From positions 1 through 40,772 of the forward strand of contig JAHDEN010000040.1 of NCBI GenBank assembly GCA_020628815.1: DNA of 40,772 bases. The letters run 5' to 3'. The first letter of the stretch is position 1; each line of letters opens with the position of its first letter. The notes beneath the pieces were generated by a model. The model was not told the origin of the DNA. It made no database searches and saw only the letters and a program-made list of their open reading frames with translations. Shown one piece after another: positions 1 through 7,919 of this stretch. The position numbers were made by a program, and so were the translations under genes. The stretch is from Chloroflexota bacterium. Its GTDB lineage: Bacteria; Chloroflexota; Anaerolineae; Promineifilales; Promineifilaceae.

Positions 1-31
1 GCTACGTCCTAGTCCCCTAGACGATGAGGGC
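1..31 (-). tRNA. tRNA-Glu, 5' portion only (cut by window edge)
   Basis: Read on the minus strand from 31 down to 1, the sequence gives a 7-nt acceptor strand (GCCCTCA), the TC linker, and a D-arm GTCTAGGGGACTAGGAC. In that arm GTC pairs with GAC. This D-arm is characteristic of bacterial tRNA-Glu. The anticodon and 3' half lie outside the window, so the isotype rests on the D-arm signature alone. A consensus-like promoter sits just upstream, which supports a real tRNA gene. Confidence 0.78.
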
Positions 32-42
32 AACGGACGAGA

Positions 43-71
43 ATTATAGCAACCGTAATATCCTAAATCAA
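43..71 (-). promoter_or_regulatory. sigma-70-type promoter of the tRNA-Glu gene
   Basis: On the minus strand, TTGATT (71-66) and TATAAT (48-43) are separated by exactly 17 nt. The -10 box is perfect and the -35 box matches at four of six positions. Transcription would start around 36, about 5 nt before the tRNA 5' end at 31. Confidence 0.75.
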
Positions 72-226
72 CAACCATTTACAAATTAAACACCTTTGTA
101 ACTTTTGCCATACAGAGATTGGATAAAGATGGGAGTCTAAAGCGGAATACCACCCTGTTTTTGCACAACCAAGTGTGAAAACAAGCAGAATTGTGTAAAT
201 CGAGCCACCCATGTTGCTGCTTTGGC

Positions 227-232
227 TATAAT
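227..232 (+). promoter_or_regulatory. candidate -10 box for the small membrane protein
   Basis: A TATAAT hexamer lies about 60 nt upstream of the ATG at 295. No convincing -35 hexamer sits at normal spacing, so this is only a candidate. Confidence 0.35.
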
Positions 233-294
233 CACACCTAACTCAGAACAAAACGTGCGTTTGCAACATCTTGGCAAACCCAAAAGCAAAAACT

Positions 295-804
295 ATGTCA
301 AACAATATCATTAATAATATTCGTGCAGGATCAATCGGTGGTGTCAGCGGAGTAAAAGGCTGTTCTGCGGCCGGGGCCATTGGCGGCGGAACCTTAATGG
401 TGCTCACCGGACTAGCCAGCTTGTCTGATCAAGTTGGTTTCGGCTTTGTGGTTTTGTCACTGTTGATGGGTTTAACAAGCGGCATGATGACCGGCGCTTT
501 GATCGGATATGCGATGGGCTGGATCAACGGCATGCTCAGCGGCGTGGCAGAAGCGGAACCAGATATGAGTCGCATTTCGGCCGTCTGGTATCCATCACTC
601 ATGATTATTTGGGCCATCGTCGGCTACTATCTTTTTCAGCAAATCCCATTAGTGGGGGCGATTGGGGGTCTGCTGGCCGGAATTTTAGCCGCTTGGATCG
701 CCACCCGAGACTTTGTCCATATGATCGAAGTACAATCGGCCGAAGTAAACCCAGATGATTTGCGCACCGACAAAAACCGCTGGAAACACGTAGAAGAAAG
801 CTAA
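295..804 (+). CDS. small polytopic membrane protein, unknown function
   Basis: This is a protein of about 169 residues with a short polar N-terminus and about four hydrophobic, glycine-rich segments. They lie at roughly residues 24-44, 48-72, 95-118 and 120-137, followed by a charged cytosolic tail. The Gly/Ala-rich helices suggest close helix packing, but I recognise no family. An in-frame TTG at 271 would add eight residues. I prefer the ATG at 295 because neither start has a clear Shine-Dalgarno sequence. The amidohydrolase ORF follows 6 nt after the stop, so the two are probably co-transcribed. The gene carries several CGGCCG sites, like most of the chromosome here. Confidence 0.65.
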   Translation: MSNNIINNIRAGSIGGVSGVKGCSAAGAIGGGTLMVLTGLASLSDQVGFGFVVLSLLMGLTSGMMTGALIGYAMGWINGMLSGVAEAEPDMSRISAVWYPSLMIIWAIVGYYLFQQIPLVGAIGGLLAGILAAWIATRDFVHMIEVQSAEVNPDDLRTDKNRWKHVEES

Positions 805-810
805 AGACCC

Positions 811-1719
811 TTGCTTGTAAACGCCCACACCCACCTAGATCAATGCTGGGCCGCCCCGTTCAGGCCCAAAACCCCCATCCCATTTCACAATTGGCTATTG
901 CGCCAAACCCGCCGTGATCAAAAAATACTTGAATCAGACACAGGCGAAGCAAAAGTGCTTGCCGGGATTCAGGCTGGTATTGAACAGCTGTTGGCGGCCG
1001 GCACAACACATGTCGGGGATGTGACCCGCACCGGTTTAAGCGTAGAGCCGCTTATCAACAGTGGTCTATCAGGTGTGGTTTACATCGATATTTTGGGGCT
1101 TGAACCGGCCGTTGGCGAATTCCTGCTCAATCGGGCCATTCAATTGATCGATAATTACCGGCCGCAGCTCACTCACAATCTCCAAATCGGGCTCAGCCTA
1201 AACGCCCTCTACAACACATCCTTTAAAACAGTTGAGAAAATAGTTGCCTTTTGCGAAAAAGAATTGGTTCCGCTCTGCGTTCATGCGGCCGAATCTGCGG
1301 CAGAAAACGAAGCGCTAGAGTTGGGAACCGGCCATTTGGCCGATCTGCCCGGCCGCTTGGGATCGGAGCTAAGACCAGACGTGAGTGAAAAATCGGCCGT
1401 AGCTACGCTGAACGATTTAGGCGTGCTCAGCCTCAAACCACTGCTGATTCACATGAACCATGCCAGCAAAGACGATTTGGACATCGTTAAACAAACCGGC
1501 TCCGTGATTGTGCATTGCCCCAGGTCCAGTGCAGTGCTAAAGAATGGGCCAGCCTTACTGCGTCGCATGCTCTTGAAAGAGATTCCGGTTACGTTAGGGA
1601 CAGAAAGTTTGGCTTTGGTCGAAACGTTAGACGTACGGGACGAGGCGGCTTTTGCCAAAGAGCTACATGCGGGCATGGTGTTTGCTGGGGCGATCGACGA
1701 GATGCTAACAGGGGCCTAA
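811..1719 (+). CDS. compact amidohydrolase-superfamily protein (ATZ/TRZ or aminofutalosine-deaminase-like)
   Basis: This is a metal-dependent hydrolase barrel of the amidohydrolase superfamily, closest in motifs to the cytosine/aminofutalosine deaminase branch. The sequence shows HTH at residues 6-8, a conserved His in VHAAES (158), His214/217 in IHMNH, and HCPRS (235-239). The final metal-ligand segment reads GTES instead of the usual GTDS, so Glu265 replaces the catalytic Asp. The HxH motif sits at the extreme N-terminus because a stop codon lies directly upstream, so the usual N-terminal beta-sandwich strands are absent. At 302 residues the protein is also shorter than the roughly 380-450 of relatives. 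The start is a TTG six bases after the preceding stop. It may be a divergent active enzyme or a degenerating one, and the substrate cannot be told. Confidence 0.7.
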   Translation: MLVNAHTHLDQCWAAPFRPKTPIPFHNWLLRQTRRDQKILESDTGEAKVLAGIQAGIEQLLAAGTTHVGDVTRTGLSVEPLINSGLSGVVYIDILGLEPAVGEFLLNRAIQLIDNYRPQLTHNLQIGLSLNALYNTSFKTVEKIVAFCEKELVPLCVHAAESAAENEALELGTGHLADLPGRLGSELRPDVSEKSAVATLNDLGVLSLKPLLIHMNHASKDDLDIVKQTGSVIVHCPRSSAVLKNGPALLRRMLLKEIPVTLGTESLALVETLDVRDEAAFAKELHAGMVFAGAIDEMLTGA

Positions 1720-1820
1720 TCAGTAAACGGTATTCAGTCCGCTTCGCTATTCGGTGAATCGGTGTGACCGACCTACCGAATACCGAGCCGAAGGCTACCG
1801 TTTACCGACCACTGATTACT
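1720..1820. repeat. facing arrays of degenerate 7-bp repeats between convergent genes
   Basis: On the left side, AGT/GGT/AGT cores fall at 1722, 1729 and 1736, exactly 7 bp apart. On the right side, the complementary ACC/ACC/ACT/ACT cores fall at 1797, 1804, 1811 and 1818. The arrays are inverted relative to each other around a pyrimidine/purine-rich centre. The right array runs into the last codons of the glycosyltransferase gene, encoding its C-terminal SGR and stop. Confidence 0.65.
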
Positions 1821-2854
1821 TCAAAAAAACGTTCCTTCACCTGCGATTCCAGAAAATCATGCAAACGGCCGTGCTGTTGCGCCACAATGCGCCGTTGCCA
1901 TTCCCCATCTTGCCAAAGTTTAATAATCAACTGAGCCAGCGCCGCAAAATCTTTCCGGCCGACCGTGACACCCACCCCGCCCAACGTGTCTGTCACGGCC
2001 GTGGAACGATACGCCACCACCGGCAAATCAAAGAACATACTTTCAATCAAAGGCATCCCAAATCCCTCATGCTCGCTCAGGCTCACATAGCAATCGGCCG
2101 CCTGATACGCACCCACCATCTCTTCCAGCGGCACGCTCCCGAGCATGTGCAACCCATCAATCACACCCAGTTCGGCCGCCACATAGCACACCCAATCCGC
2201 ATATTCCTTCGCCCACTCAGAGCCGATCAAAATCAATTCAGTTTCCGGCTCAATTTGGCGACACGCATATAACAATCGGACCAAATCGGCCTGACATTTG
2301 TGAGGCGCAATCCGGCCGGTAAACAGCAACAGCGGCCCGTTTGCACCTGCTTTTGGCGGGATGGGAACCACATTGCCATACCGTGTTTCATCAAACGTGA
2401 TGGGAACCACATGGGTCTTTTTGAATCCGACTAGCTCCATATCTGCACAGTTAAACGCAGAGTCTCCCCATCCCACCGAAACCGCTTGCCCCAACTGTTT
2501 GAGCTGCACAATGCCGTCGGCCGCCCGTTGCGCCAGATCTGGCTGATAACCCGCAAACCAGCGGGGCGGGGTCACATTGTGATACACCGGCACCAGCCCA
2601 TCAGCATGGTTCTGGATCAGATCAGCCACAACCGGACTGCCCAAACTGTGATGATACAAAAGTTTATCCGCGTTTGATCGATAGCTGCGCCACGGCCGAA
2701 CCTGCCCCTCACAATCAGGCTCAATCGAAAGGGCAAAAATTTCGCTGGTGTGTCCGGCCTCGACTAACCAACGTTGCCACAACAGCGCGTTTTGCGTAAT
2801 CGCATCTCGCTGGCTGGCGCCGTTGATAAGTTGATGAATAGTGAGCTGAACCAT
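1802..2854 (-). CDS. GT4-family glycosyltransferase
   Basis: This is a retaining, NDP-sugar-dependent glycosyltransferase with two Rossmann-like lobes (GT-B fold). The N-terminal acceptor lobe opens with IHQLINGAS. The donor lobe contains the phosphate-binding FTGRIAPHK (residues 178-186), and the family's E-x7-E motif is at Glu263 and Glu271 in EHEGFGMPLIE. The length of 350 is usual for GT4. It is the last gene of the polysaccharide operon, 45 nt after a small coiled-coil gene. It probably adds one sugar to a surface glycan on the cytosolic face of the membrane. Donor and acceptor cannot be predicted. Its C-terminal codons lie inside an intergenic heptamer repeat. Confidence 0.88.
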   Translation of the reverse strand: MVQLTIHQLINGASQRDAITQNALLWQRWLVEAGHTSEIFALSIEPDCEGQVRPWRSYRSNADKLLYHHSLGSPVVADLIQNHADGLVPVYHNVTPPRWFAGYQPDLAQRAADGIVQLKQLGQAVSVGWGDSAFNCADMELVGFKKTHVVPITFDETRYGNVVPIPPKAGANGPLLLFTGRIAPHKCQADLVRLLYACRQIEPETELILIGSEWAKEYADWVCYVAAELGVIDGLHMLGSVPLEEMVGAYQAADCYVSLSEHEGFGMPLIESMFFDLPVVAYRSTAVTDTLGGVGVTVGRKDFAALAQLIIKLWQDGEWQRRIVAQQHGRLHDFLESQVKERFFEVISGR

Positions 2855-2899
2855 CGTTTTAAGTGAGACGTAAAAAGGTTGTAGCGAACCACCCCCTCT

Positions 2900-3379
2900 C
2901 TACTCTTTACTCTCGACTCTCCCCTTTTTCAACGCTTCAATCTCCGCTTGCTGTTGCTCCACCAGCGCCGTTAGCTCCTCAATCGCTTCGATTAGCTGGC
3001 CGTCTATCCGGCCGCTCGTCCCCCCTAATCGATTCACATAAAACAAAACAAGATCGTGCATTTGCCCCCTAATCCGCCCCCACAGCTTGCCCAGCACCGG
3101 CGTAGCTGTAGCTGGCGAGCTGGCTAAATTTGGCTTTGTTTCAACATTCGCCAACGCACTGCGGGCCGCTTTTAAATGATGGGCGATCGCTTTTGATCCG
3201 ATTGTCGGCCGGTTGTTATCTTTTACAAAACGGGGGATTTCGTTGACCGTTTGATTAATTTCGGCCGCCTTTTCAGCAGACAAGCCAGACCCGATAGACG
3301 TTTCAAGATCAGCGGCCGAATAGACCTCATCGTTGAGTTCAATATCTAGATTCGTCTGTGACCCTTTTTGTGTGTTCAT
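2900..3379 (-). CDS. small coiled-coil protein of a glycosyltransferase operon (paralogue 1 of 3)
   Basis: This is a 159-residue protein without signal peptide or clear enzyme motif. Residues 1-95 are polar and probably flexible. Around 97-115 comes a conserved block (GRIRGQMHDLVLFYVNRLGG), followed by a C-terminal amphipathic coiled coil rich in Glu/Gln (about 118-150). The block recurs in the proteins at 4627-5037 and 6214-6525, so the three are paralogues interleaved with glycosyltransferases. Similar short segments are commonly found fused in front of sugar methyltransferase or glycosyltransferase domains in polysaccharide loci. Here the module stands alone. It may scaffold or membrane-tether the enzymes. 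That role is inference. Confidence 0.7.
   Translation of the reverse strand: MNTQKGSQTNLDIELNDEVYSAADLETSIGSGLSAEKAAEINQTVNEIPRFVKDNNRPTIGSKAIAHHLKAARSALANVETKPNLASSPATATPVLGKLWGRIRGQMHDLVLFYVNRLGGTSGRIDGQLIEAIEELTALVEQQQAEIEALKKGRVESKE
2902..2918. repeat. 7-bp tandem repeat at the end of a coiled-coil gene
   Basis: ACT cores at 2902, 2909 and 2916 are spaced by exactly 7 bp. On the minus strand the unit reads roughly AGAGTNN. It encodes the last residues (RVESKE) and stop of the small protein at 2900-3379. Confidence 0.5.
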
Positions 3380-3412
3380 GATTTATGCTTTTTACAGCAA
3401 ACCGGGCACTGG

Positions 3413-4630
3413 CTACCGGTTTCGCTCAATTTCAAACCCATGTTTCGCCGCCATTTGATCGATCAGCTCAACATATTTTCTAATTATAACATCCCAGCTA
3501 AAACGACTTTTTACATACTGCCGGCCGTTTTCCCCCATCATCCCAGCCTCTTCAGGATGGTCGATAAGCCAGTCCAACATCCCGATAAATTCTTCAACAT
3601 TGGCATAATACAGCCCCCCGTTCGAAAGTTTGACATGTTCAACCAAAACGGGGCTAAAGCCATTCACCAATACCGGTTTGCGTGCCAACCAGCTCTCCAT
3701 CAGCACCAGCGAAAAGCTTTCTTTAGCAGATGGGTGACAAAACGCCATCGCCCCTGCAAAAGCGTTCCGCTTATCAGCTTCAGACAGATAATCTAGATCG
3801 ATCAGGCTGTTCTCGTTTAACAGATGGGCCGTATTCCGGCCAGGGCCGATCATCACCAATTTTAAATGGTCCGCATTACCGCTGCGCCATTGAAAATCGT
3901 TCCAGTACGAAACGAGCTGAGGCGTATTTTTGCCCGGTGCTTTTCGCCCTGCGTACAAAACATATTGGGTATCTATCCCATATTTTTTTGCAAACGCATC
4001 GGGGTCTCCCGGTGCACTGGCCCCCACGCCAACCCCGAGCACCGTCTGGAATTGATCAGCCGACAAGTTATAGCTCTGTTCCGCCAGCAACTGTTCGCTG
4101 TGGGTATGGTAAACCAGTCCGCCAGCCTGCTCCATCATCTGTTTGGTTGTGCTTAAGAACGCATACCCCTCGTCATGTAAACAGGGGATCACCACGCTGT
4201 TCCGGCCGACAATGTTGACCCCATCATACGTGCTGGGAAACAGATACGGGATGAAGAAAAACAGGTAGTTGTCTTTTTCGCGATAAAGCGCCTGCAACAA
4301 CTCGGGGCTTTTTAAAAATTCGTTAGCGAAGGTCACTTCTTCTTCAGGCGTAACCCGCATGCGGCCGATAATTTTTTGATTGATTAGGTCATAATCCGCT
4401 TTATTGCGTGGCAAAACCGGATACCGATGCACCGTGATCCCCGCTTCAACCGTTGTGCCCGATTTATGAAAATTCTGCCCCCAATCGGCATGAAAATCTT
4501 TGATGCAGGTTGTAAACACCTCGACCGCATAACCGGCCGCCACCAAATGTTCAATCGTCTGGATCGTTTCAGACTCAGCCCCGCCAGAGATCCCTTTGCC
4601 AAACCACGGCACTACAAATGCAAGCTTCAT
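3413..4630 (-). CDS. GT4-family glycosyltransferase
   Basis: This is a 405-residue GT-B glycosyltransferase. The N-terminus MKLAFVVPWFGKGISGGAE has the glycine-rich GGAE loop (residues 16-19) that contacts donor and acceptor. YAGRKAPGKN (226-235) is the phosphate-binding strand-loop. Glu304 and Glu312 in ESFSLVLME form the E-x7-E motif. The start codon overlaps the upstream small gene by 4 nt (ATGA), indicating translational coupling. The product probably extends a cell-surface polysaccharide exported with the Wzt ATPase encoded at the head of the operon. Confidence 0.9.
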   Translation of the reverse strand: MKLAFVVPWFGKGISGGAESETIQTIEHLVAAGYAVEVFTTCIKDFHADWGQNFHKSGTTVEAGITVHRYPVLPRNKADYDLINQKIIGRMRVTPEEEVTFANEFLKSPELLQALYREKDNYLFFFIPYLFPSTYDGVNIVGRNSVVIPCLHDEGYAFLSTTKQMMEQAGGLVYHTHSEQLLAEQSYNLSADQFQTVLGVGVGASAPGDPDAFAKKYGIDTQYVLYAGRKAPGKNTPQLVSYWNDFQWRSGNADHLKLVMIGPGRNTAHLLNENSLIDLDYLSEADKRNAFAGAMAFCHPSAKESFSLVLMESWLARKPVLVNGFSPVLVEHVKLSNGGLYYANVEEFIGMLDWLIDHPEEAGMMGENGRQYVKSRFSWDVIIRKYVELIDQMAAKHGFEIERNR

Positions 4631-5037
4631 TCGGCCGTTGATTCCCCATTTTGCTCAGCCACTTGCTTGCCCAGCTTTTCAATTTCAGCACTCATTTCTT
4701 TGATCAGATTGATGGTCAAATCATTTACCCGTGCTTGCTCTGCAACAAACTGGTTCAGGTAAAAGACAATCAGCTGGTGCACCATCGTGCGCAGACGATC
4801 AATTAAGCCGCCGATTAGCGGCACAGTTGACTGGTTAACTTGCAGCAGCAGTTCCTGTTTCGTCACGCTCGCCTGATAAATCCGCTCGTAGAAATCAGAT
4901 GAAAAGTAGTTCCCTTCAAGCACGGCCGATGTTTGCTGACCGGTTTCTTTTATTTTTTGCGCCAAAATCTGCATACGAATGTCGTTGATGATTTTTTCAA
5001 CTTCGATTTCGGCCGATCCATTTTGATTTTCTGTCAT
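4627..5037 (-). CDS. small coiled-coil protein of a glycosyltransferase operon (paralogue 2 of 3)
   Basis: This 136-residue protein starts with a short acidic helix. It then carries the shared block at about residues 80-105 (LRTMVHQLIVFYLNQFVAEQ, followed by an Asn-containing stretch) and a C-terminal heptad-like coiled coil of about 25 residues. It matches the paralogues at 2900-3379 and 6214-6525 in the pattern R-x3-H-x-L-x2-F-Y-x-N and in its Gln/Glu-rich C-terminus. No catalytic motif is visible. It overlaps the following glycosyltransferase by 4 nt. It starts 34 nt after the preceding glycosyltransferase, and that gap contains a two-unit 7-bp repeat (AGC cores at 5044 and 5051). Confidence 0.7.
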   Translation of the reverse strand: MTENQNGSAEIEVEKIINDIRMQILAQKIKETGQQTSAVLEGNYFSSDFYERIYQASVTKQELLLQVNQSTVPLIGGLIDRLRTMVHQLIVFYLNQFVAEQARVNDLTINLIKEMSAEIEKLGKQVAEQNGESTAE

Positions 5038-5071
5038 TGTTTTAGCTGTTAGCCGTAGGGGTCGACGCCAC

Positions 5072-6211
5072 CTACATAATATCGTCTAAACTTTTTTCAA
5101 TCCAAGCGAGCAACTGACCCGCCACCGCTTCCGGCCGATGATTCTGGGCAAAAACAGCTCGGCATTCTTGCCCCATCCTTTTTAAACCGGGCAAGTCAGC
5201 CGCGGCCGACCGCATCGCACCAACCAAAGCCGCCTGTGAGTCAGGCTCGATTTTAACGCAACAGTCGGGTAATTCCTCATACCATCCGTGATCATACACA
5301 ATTACCGTGCGTCCCAGCCCCATGCTACGCACCACCACGGCCGACGTTTCCCCTATCGTCGGCTGGCGCAAATTAATCACCACGTGGGCTTGCGCCAGTT
5401 TTTCTTCAAATTCAGGGATCGAATCGACAAAGCCGATCGGCTCAACTCGATCTGTTAAATCGCGTGCTTCGACCCATTCGGCCAGCGGCACATCGGCCGC
5501 AACATCACCCACCAGCAGCAACCGACAATTAACACCTTCTGCCACCAACTGTTGCAATGCGTCTAAAACTTGATCAATCTGTTTAGATGGGGTGATCAGC
5601 CCGCCACAGGCAAAAACAATCTCACCATTTTCAGCAGCGGGCCACTCGTATTCTGCGGCCGGTTCTGCCGTCACCAGCGGCAGTCGCACACTGTTTTTTG
5701 CTTCAATCTGTTTTTGCAGCAGCTGGCTATGCACCGCCACCCCCAACGATCCATCAACGATACGGCGGAAAAAATCTAGCTCGGGATTAAGCAAAAGATC
5801 GGCCGGTTGAGCGATCATCCCTTGGGCCAGTTCCGGCCGTTCATAAATCAGCTCACGCAGCAACGATGAATCCTCATCCAATAAAACCAAGACATGGTAC
5901 AGCAGTTGCAACGACCGTTCGTGCAGAATTAAAAAGCCAGGATACCGAACAGCCTGCTGATAGATCTTTTTATGTAGGATATGGTTTCCCATCTGATAAA
6001 TCGGCACATCAAACTCAAACCGCATTTCTCCCAAACGTTCAATTGGCCAGCGGGGCAAATGATTCAATGATGGCACATCAAACGCCGCCGGGTCATTTAC
6101 AAACAGCGTCACATCGGCCAACGGCAACAGGGCGGTTACCAGCTCCACACTATGGTCCGCGATGCCGCTGCGTTCTGGGGGAAAAGGGCTAACCCACGCC
6201 AAACGTATCAT
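5072..6211 (-). CDS. GT4-family glycosyltransferase
   Basis: This is a 379-residue GT-B enzyme. Its N-terminal WVSPFPPERSGIADHS (residues 6-21) is a well-known GT4 opening in which the SGIA loop binds substrate. The C-terminal lobe has CGGLITPSKQ (202-211), a LLLVGD strand (231-236) and GETSAVVVRSMGLGR (287-301). The second Glu of the usual E-x7-E motif is replaced by Ser in that segment, as in the GETS subgroup of GT4 enzymes. It begins 2 nt after the stop of the preceding small coiled-coil gene. It acts in the same surface-glycan pathway. Sugar specificity is unknown. Confidence 0.87.
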   Translation of the reverse strand: MIRLAWVSPFPPERSGIADHSVELVTALLPLADVTLFVNDPAAFDVPSLNHLPRWPIERLGEMRFEFDVPIYQMGNHILHKKIYQQAVRYPGFLILHERSLQLLYHVLVLLDEDSSLLRELIYERPELAQGMIAQPADLLLNPELDFFRRIVDGSLGVAVHSQLLQKQIEAKNSVRLPLVTAEPAAEYEWPAAENGEIVFACGGLITPSKQIDQVLDALQQLVAEGVNCRLLLVGDVAADVPLAEWVEARDLTDRVEPIGFVDSIPEFEEKLAQAHVVINLRQPTIGETSAVVVRSMGLGRTVIVYDHGWYEELPDCCVKIEPDSQAALVGAMRSAAADLPGLKRMGQECRAVFAQNHRPEAVAGQLLAWIEKSLDDIM

Positions 6212-6213
6212 CT

Positions 6214-6525
6214 CTATTCTTTGGCGTTTAGCTCAGACTCTAATTCGTCAATTTTTCGGTTTAATTGGGCCACCAATGCGGTCAGCTCTCCCACTTGTCG
6301 CCGGGTTTCAACCCCATCTTTGTCAATTTGCTGCACAGATTGTTTGATCAAATCTTGCCCCACCTGCTGCGCCCGGTTAATTTCATTTTGTTGTTGGATG
6401 GTGTGTCTGAGCGACCATTTGCCTGCTAAGCCATGAATCCAGCCCCGCACACGGCCGGTTAGCGTGTTCGGGAACTCAAATTCGTGGATCTCAGCGGTTG
6501 GCTTTTGCTCGTGGGGGCTACTCAT
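6214..6525 (-). CDS. small coiled-coil protein of a glycosyltransferase operon (paralogue 3 of 3)
   Basis: This 103-residue protein has a shared R-x-R-x3-H core near residue 25, a basic/aromatic segment, then QQQNEIN and a long C-terminal coiled coil. The QQ(Q)N-x2-N signature resembles the segment often found ahead of methyltransferase or glycosyltransferase domains in polysaccharide loci. I chose the ATG at 6525 rather than the longer reading from 6600. The shorter start overlaps the ABC ATPase stop by 8 nt, the upstream residues look unlike the paralogues, and this arrangement matches the tight packing of the operon. Confidence 0.7.
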   Translation of the reverse strand: MSSPHEQKPTAEIHEFEFPNTLTGRVRGWIHGLAGKWSLRHTIQQQNEINRAQQVGQDLIKQSVQQIDKDGVETRRQVGELTALVAQLNRKIDELESELNAKE

Positions 6526-7753
6526 TTTGTTTAAACTCCCAGTGGGCGGGCAGCGACAAAAAGCCATAGTTTTCCGGCTTTTCGGTAAATGTGATTTCAA
6601 ACTTCAAACATTGATCAACAAAATCAAATGCATGAACACCTTGTTTGTCATAGATTGAGACATTTATATAGTAGGCGCCCGGCAACAAAGGCAAGTTTTC
6701 AATGTGGTAGCTCATCCGGCCGCCGCCACTCACTAGCCCTAAATCTACCCCAGCCCCAAACGTGTTCGGACTGTTAAGCTGAATCTGATCCCCCTGTCGA
6801 TAAATCGAAAGGCCAAACTGCGGATTATCGATCTCGGCCGTCGCCTCCCATTCCATCTCAACCTCAACCGCCTCATTCGATTTTAGAATGTTGGTGTACT
6901 CCCCTTCAGAATTTTTGAGCCGCACCGACTTATATTTTATTTCACCCGATCCCCAACGCATCCCATCTTGGTCCAAAGATTGGTTGATCATTTTTTCAAC
7001 ATTTTGGCGACGCATAAATTCAGTATAGGCGGCCAGCACTTTACGTGGGTCACCGCTCATTTTAACTTCGCCTAAATGGATCCAGATCAGCCGTTCGCAA
7101 ATATTTTGCAAACTGCGCAGGTCATGGCTCACGATAATCATCGTCACGTTACTGCGTTTAAAATCGTGTAGCCGTTGAAAACATTTATCCTGAAACGCCT
7201 GATCTCCCACCGCCAAAATCTCATCGATAAACAAAATTTCAGGCAGCACATGAATCGCCACGCTAAAGGCCAAGCGCATAAACATGCCGGATGAGTAATG
7301 CTTAACCGGAATCTCGATAAAGCCGCCCAATTCTGAAAAGGCGATCACATCTTCCGCAATGTCAGCCACTTCTTCGGCCGTTAAGCCGAGCAGCGACCCA
7401 CCCAAGTTGATATTTTCCCGGCCGGTCAGGTCCAGATGGAACCCGGCACCCAGTTCGAGCAAGGCGCTTAAGCGGCCGTTGACTTCGATCTCACCTTCGG
7501 TTGGCTGGATGATTCCGGCCGCCAGTTTAAGCAAAGTGCTTTTACCGCTCCCATTTGTCCCCACAAATCCAACCGTCTCCCCCTTTTTAATATCAAAGTC
7601 GATATTTTTGATGGCGGAAAAATAACGATCTTCGGCCGCGGCCCCATTGCGCCCGAACAAGCTCGCAACACGCTCAGAAATAGATTGTTTTGTTTCAGCA
7701 TTGAGCTGAAAGTTTTTCGTGACATTCGAAAACCGAATGGCTGTTTCGGACAT
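6518..7753 (-). CDS. wzt: ABC transporter ATP-binding protein, Wzt type with C-terminal glycan-binding domain
   Basis: This is the cytosolic ATPase subunit of an O-antigen/teichoic-acid-type polysaccharide exporter. Residues 1-250 are the nucleotide-binding domain: Walker A GTNGSGKS (65-72), signature YSSGM (153-157) as in polysaccharide exporters, Walker B ILFIDE (173-178), and H-loop His210. Residues of about 265-405 form a beta-rich Wzt-C-like domain, which in relatives recognises the modified end of the glycan before export. The partner permease (Wzm) is not adjacent: the gene upstream is msrQ, beyond a terminator. The ATPase heads the operon that continues with three glycosyltransferases and three small coiled-coil proteins. 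Confidence 0.9.
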   Translation of the reverse strand: MSETAIRFSNVTKNFQLNAETKQSISERVASLFGRNGAAAEDRYFSAIKNIDFDIKKGETVGFVGTNGSGKSTLLKLAAGIIQPTEGEIEVNGRLSALLELGAGFHLDLTGRENINLGGSLLGLTAEEVADIAEDVIAFSELGGFIEIPVKHYSSGMFMRLAFSVAIHVLPEILFIDEILAVGDQAFQDKCFQRLHDFKRSNVTMIIVSHDLRSLQNICERLIWIHLGEVKMSGDPRKVLAAYTEFMRRQNVEKMINQSLDQDGMRWGSGEIKYKSVRLKNSEGEYTNILKSNEAVEVEMEWEATAEIDNPQFGLSIYRQGDQIQLNSPNTFGAGVDLGLVSGGGRMSYHIENLPLLPGAYYINVSIYDKQGVHAFDFVDQCLKFEITFTEKPENYGFLSLPAHWEFKQNE

Positions 7754-7816
7754 AAATGGTTCGCCTTGATAAGATGTCCGATATTTTACCCCATTCCCAA
7801 ACAGAACGTTGGGGAA

Positions 7817-7857
7817 TAAAAAACGCCTTGCAAATCAGCACCTGAGTTCAGGGCGTT
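7817..7857 (-). terminator. intrinsic terminator after msrQ
   Basis: On the minus strand AAACGCC (7857-7851) pairs with GGCGTTT (7826-7820), and the U-run is continued by adenines on the plus strand at 7817-7822. It lies about 60 nt past the msrQ stop and separates the msr operon from the polysaccharide operon. Confidence 0.7.
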
Positions 7858-7919
7858 TACAAGACGTTCAAAAGAGAGAATGAAATGAAAGAGAAATTTA
7901 AGTTGTTCTTCGGCCGGTG

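Noticed and set aside
1754..2272. 172-codon plus-strand ORF opposite the first glycosyltransferase
   Set aside because: It is antisense to a gene with clear GT4 motifs, and its composition (Arg/His/Pro-rich) is that of a shadow frame.
2863..2930. Possible pyrimidine-rich regulatory tract upstream of the first glycosyltransferase
   Set aside because: It is explained by the 7-bp ACT repeat and the end of the upstream gene; no separate signal is needed.
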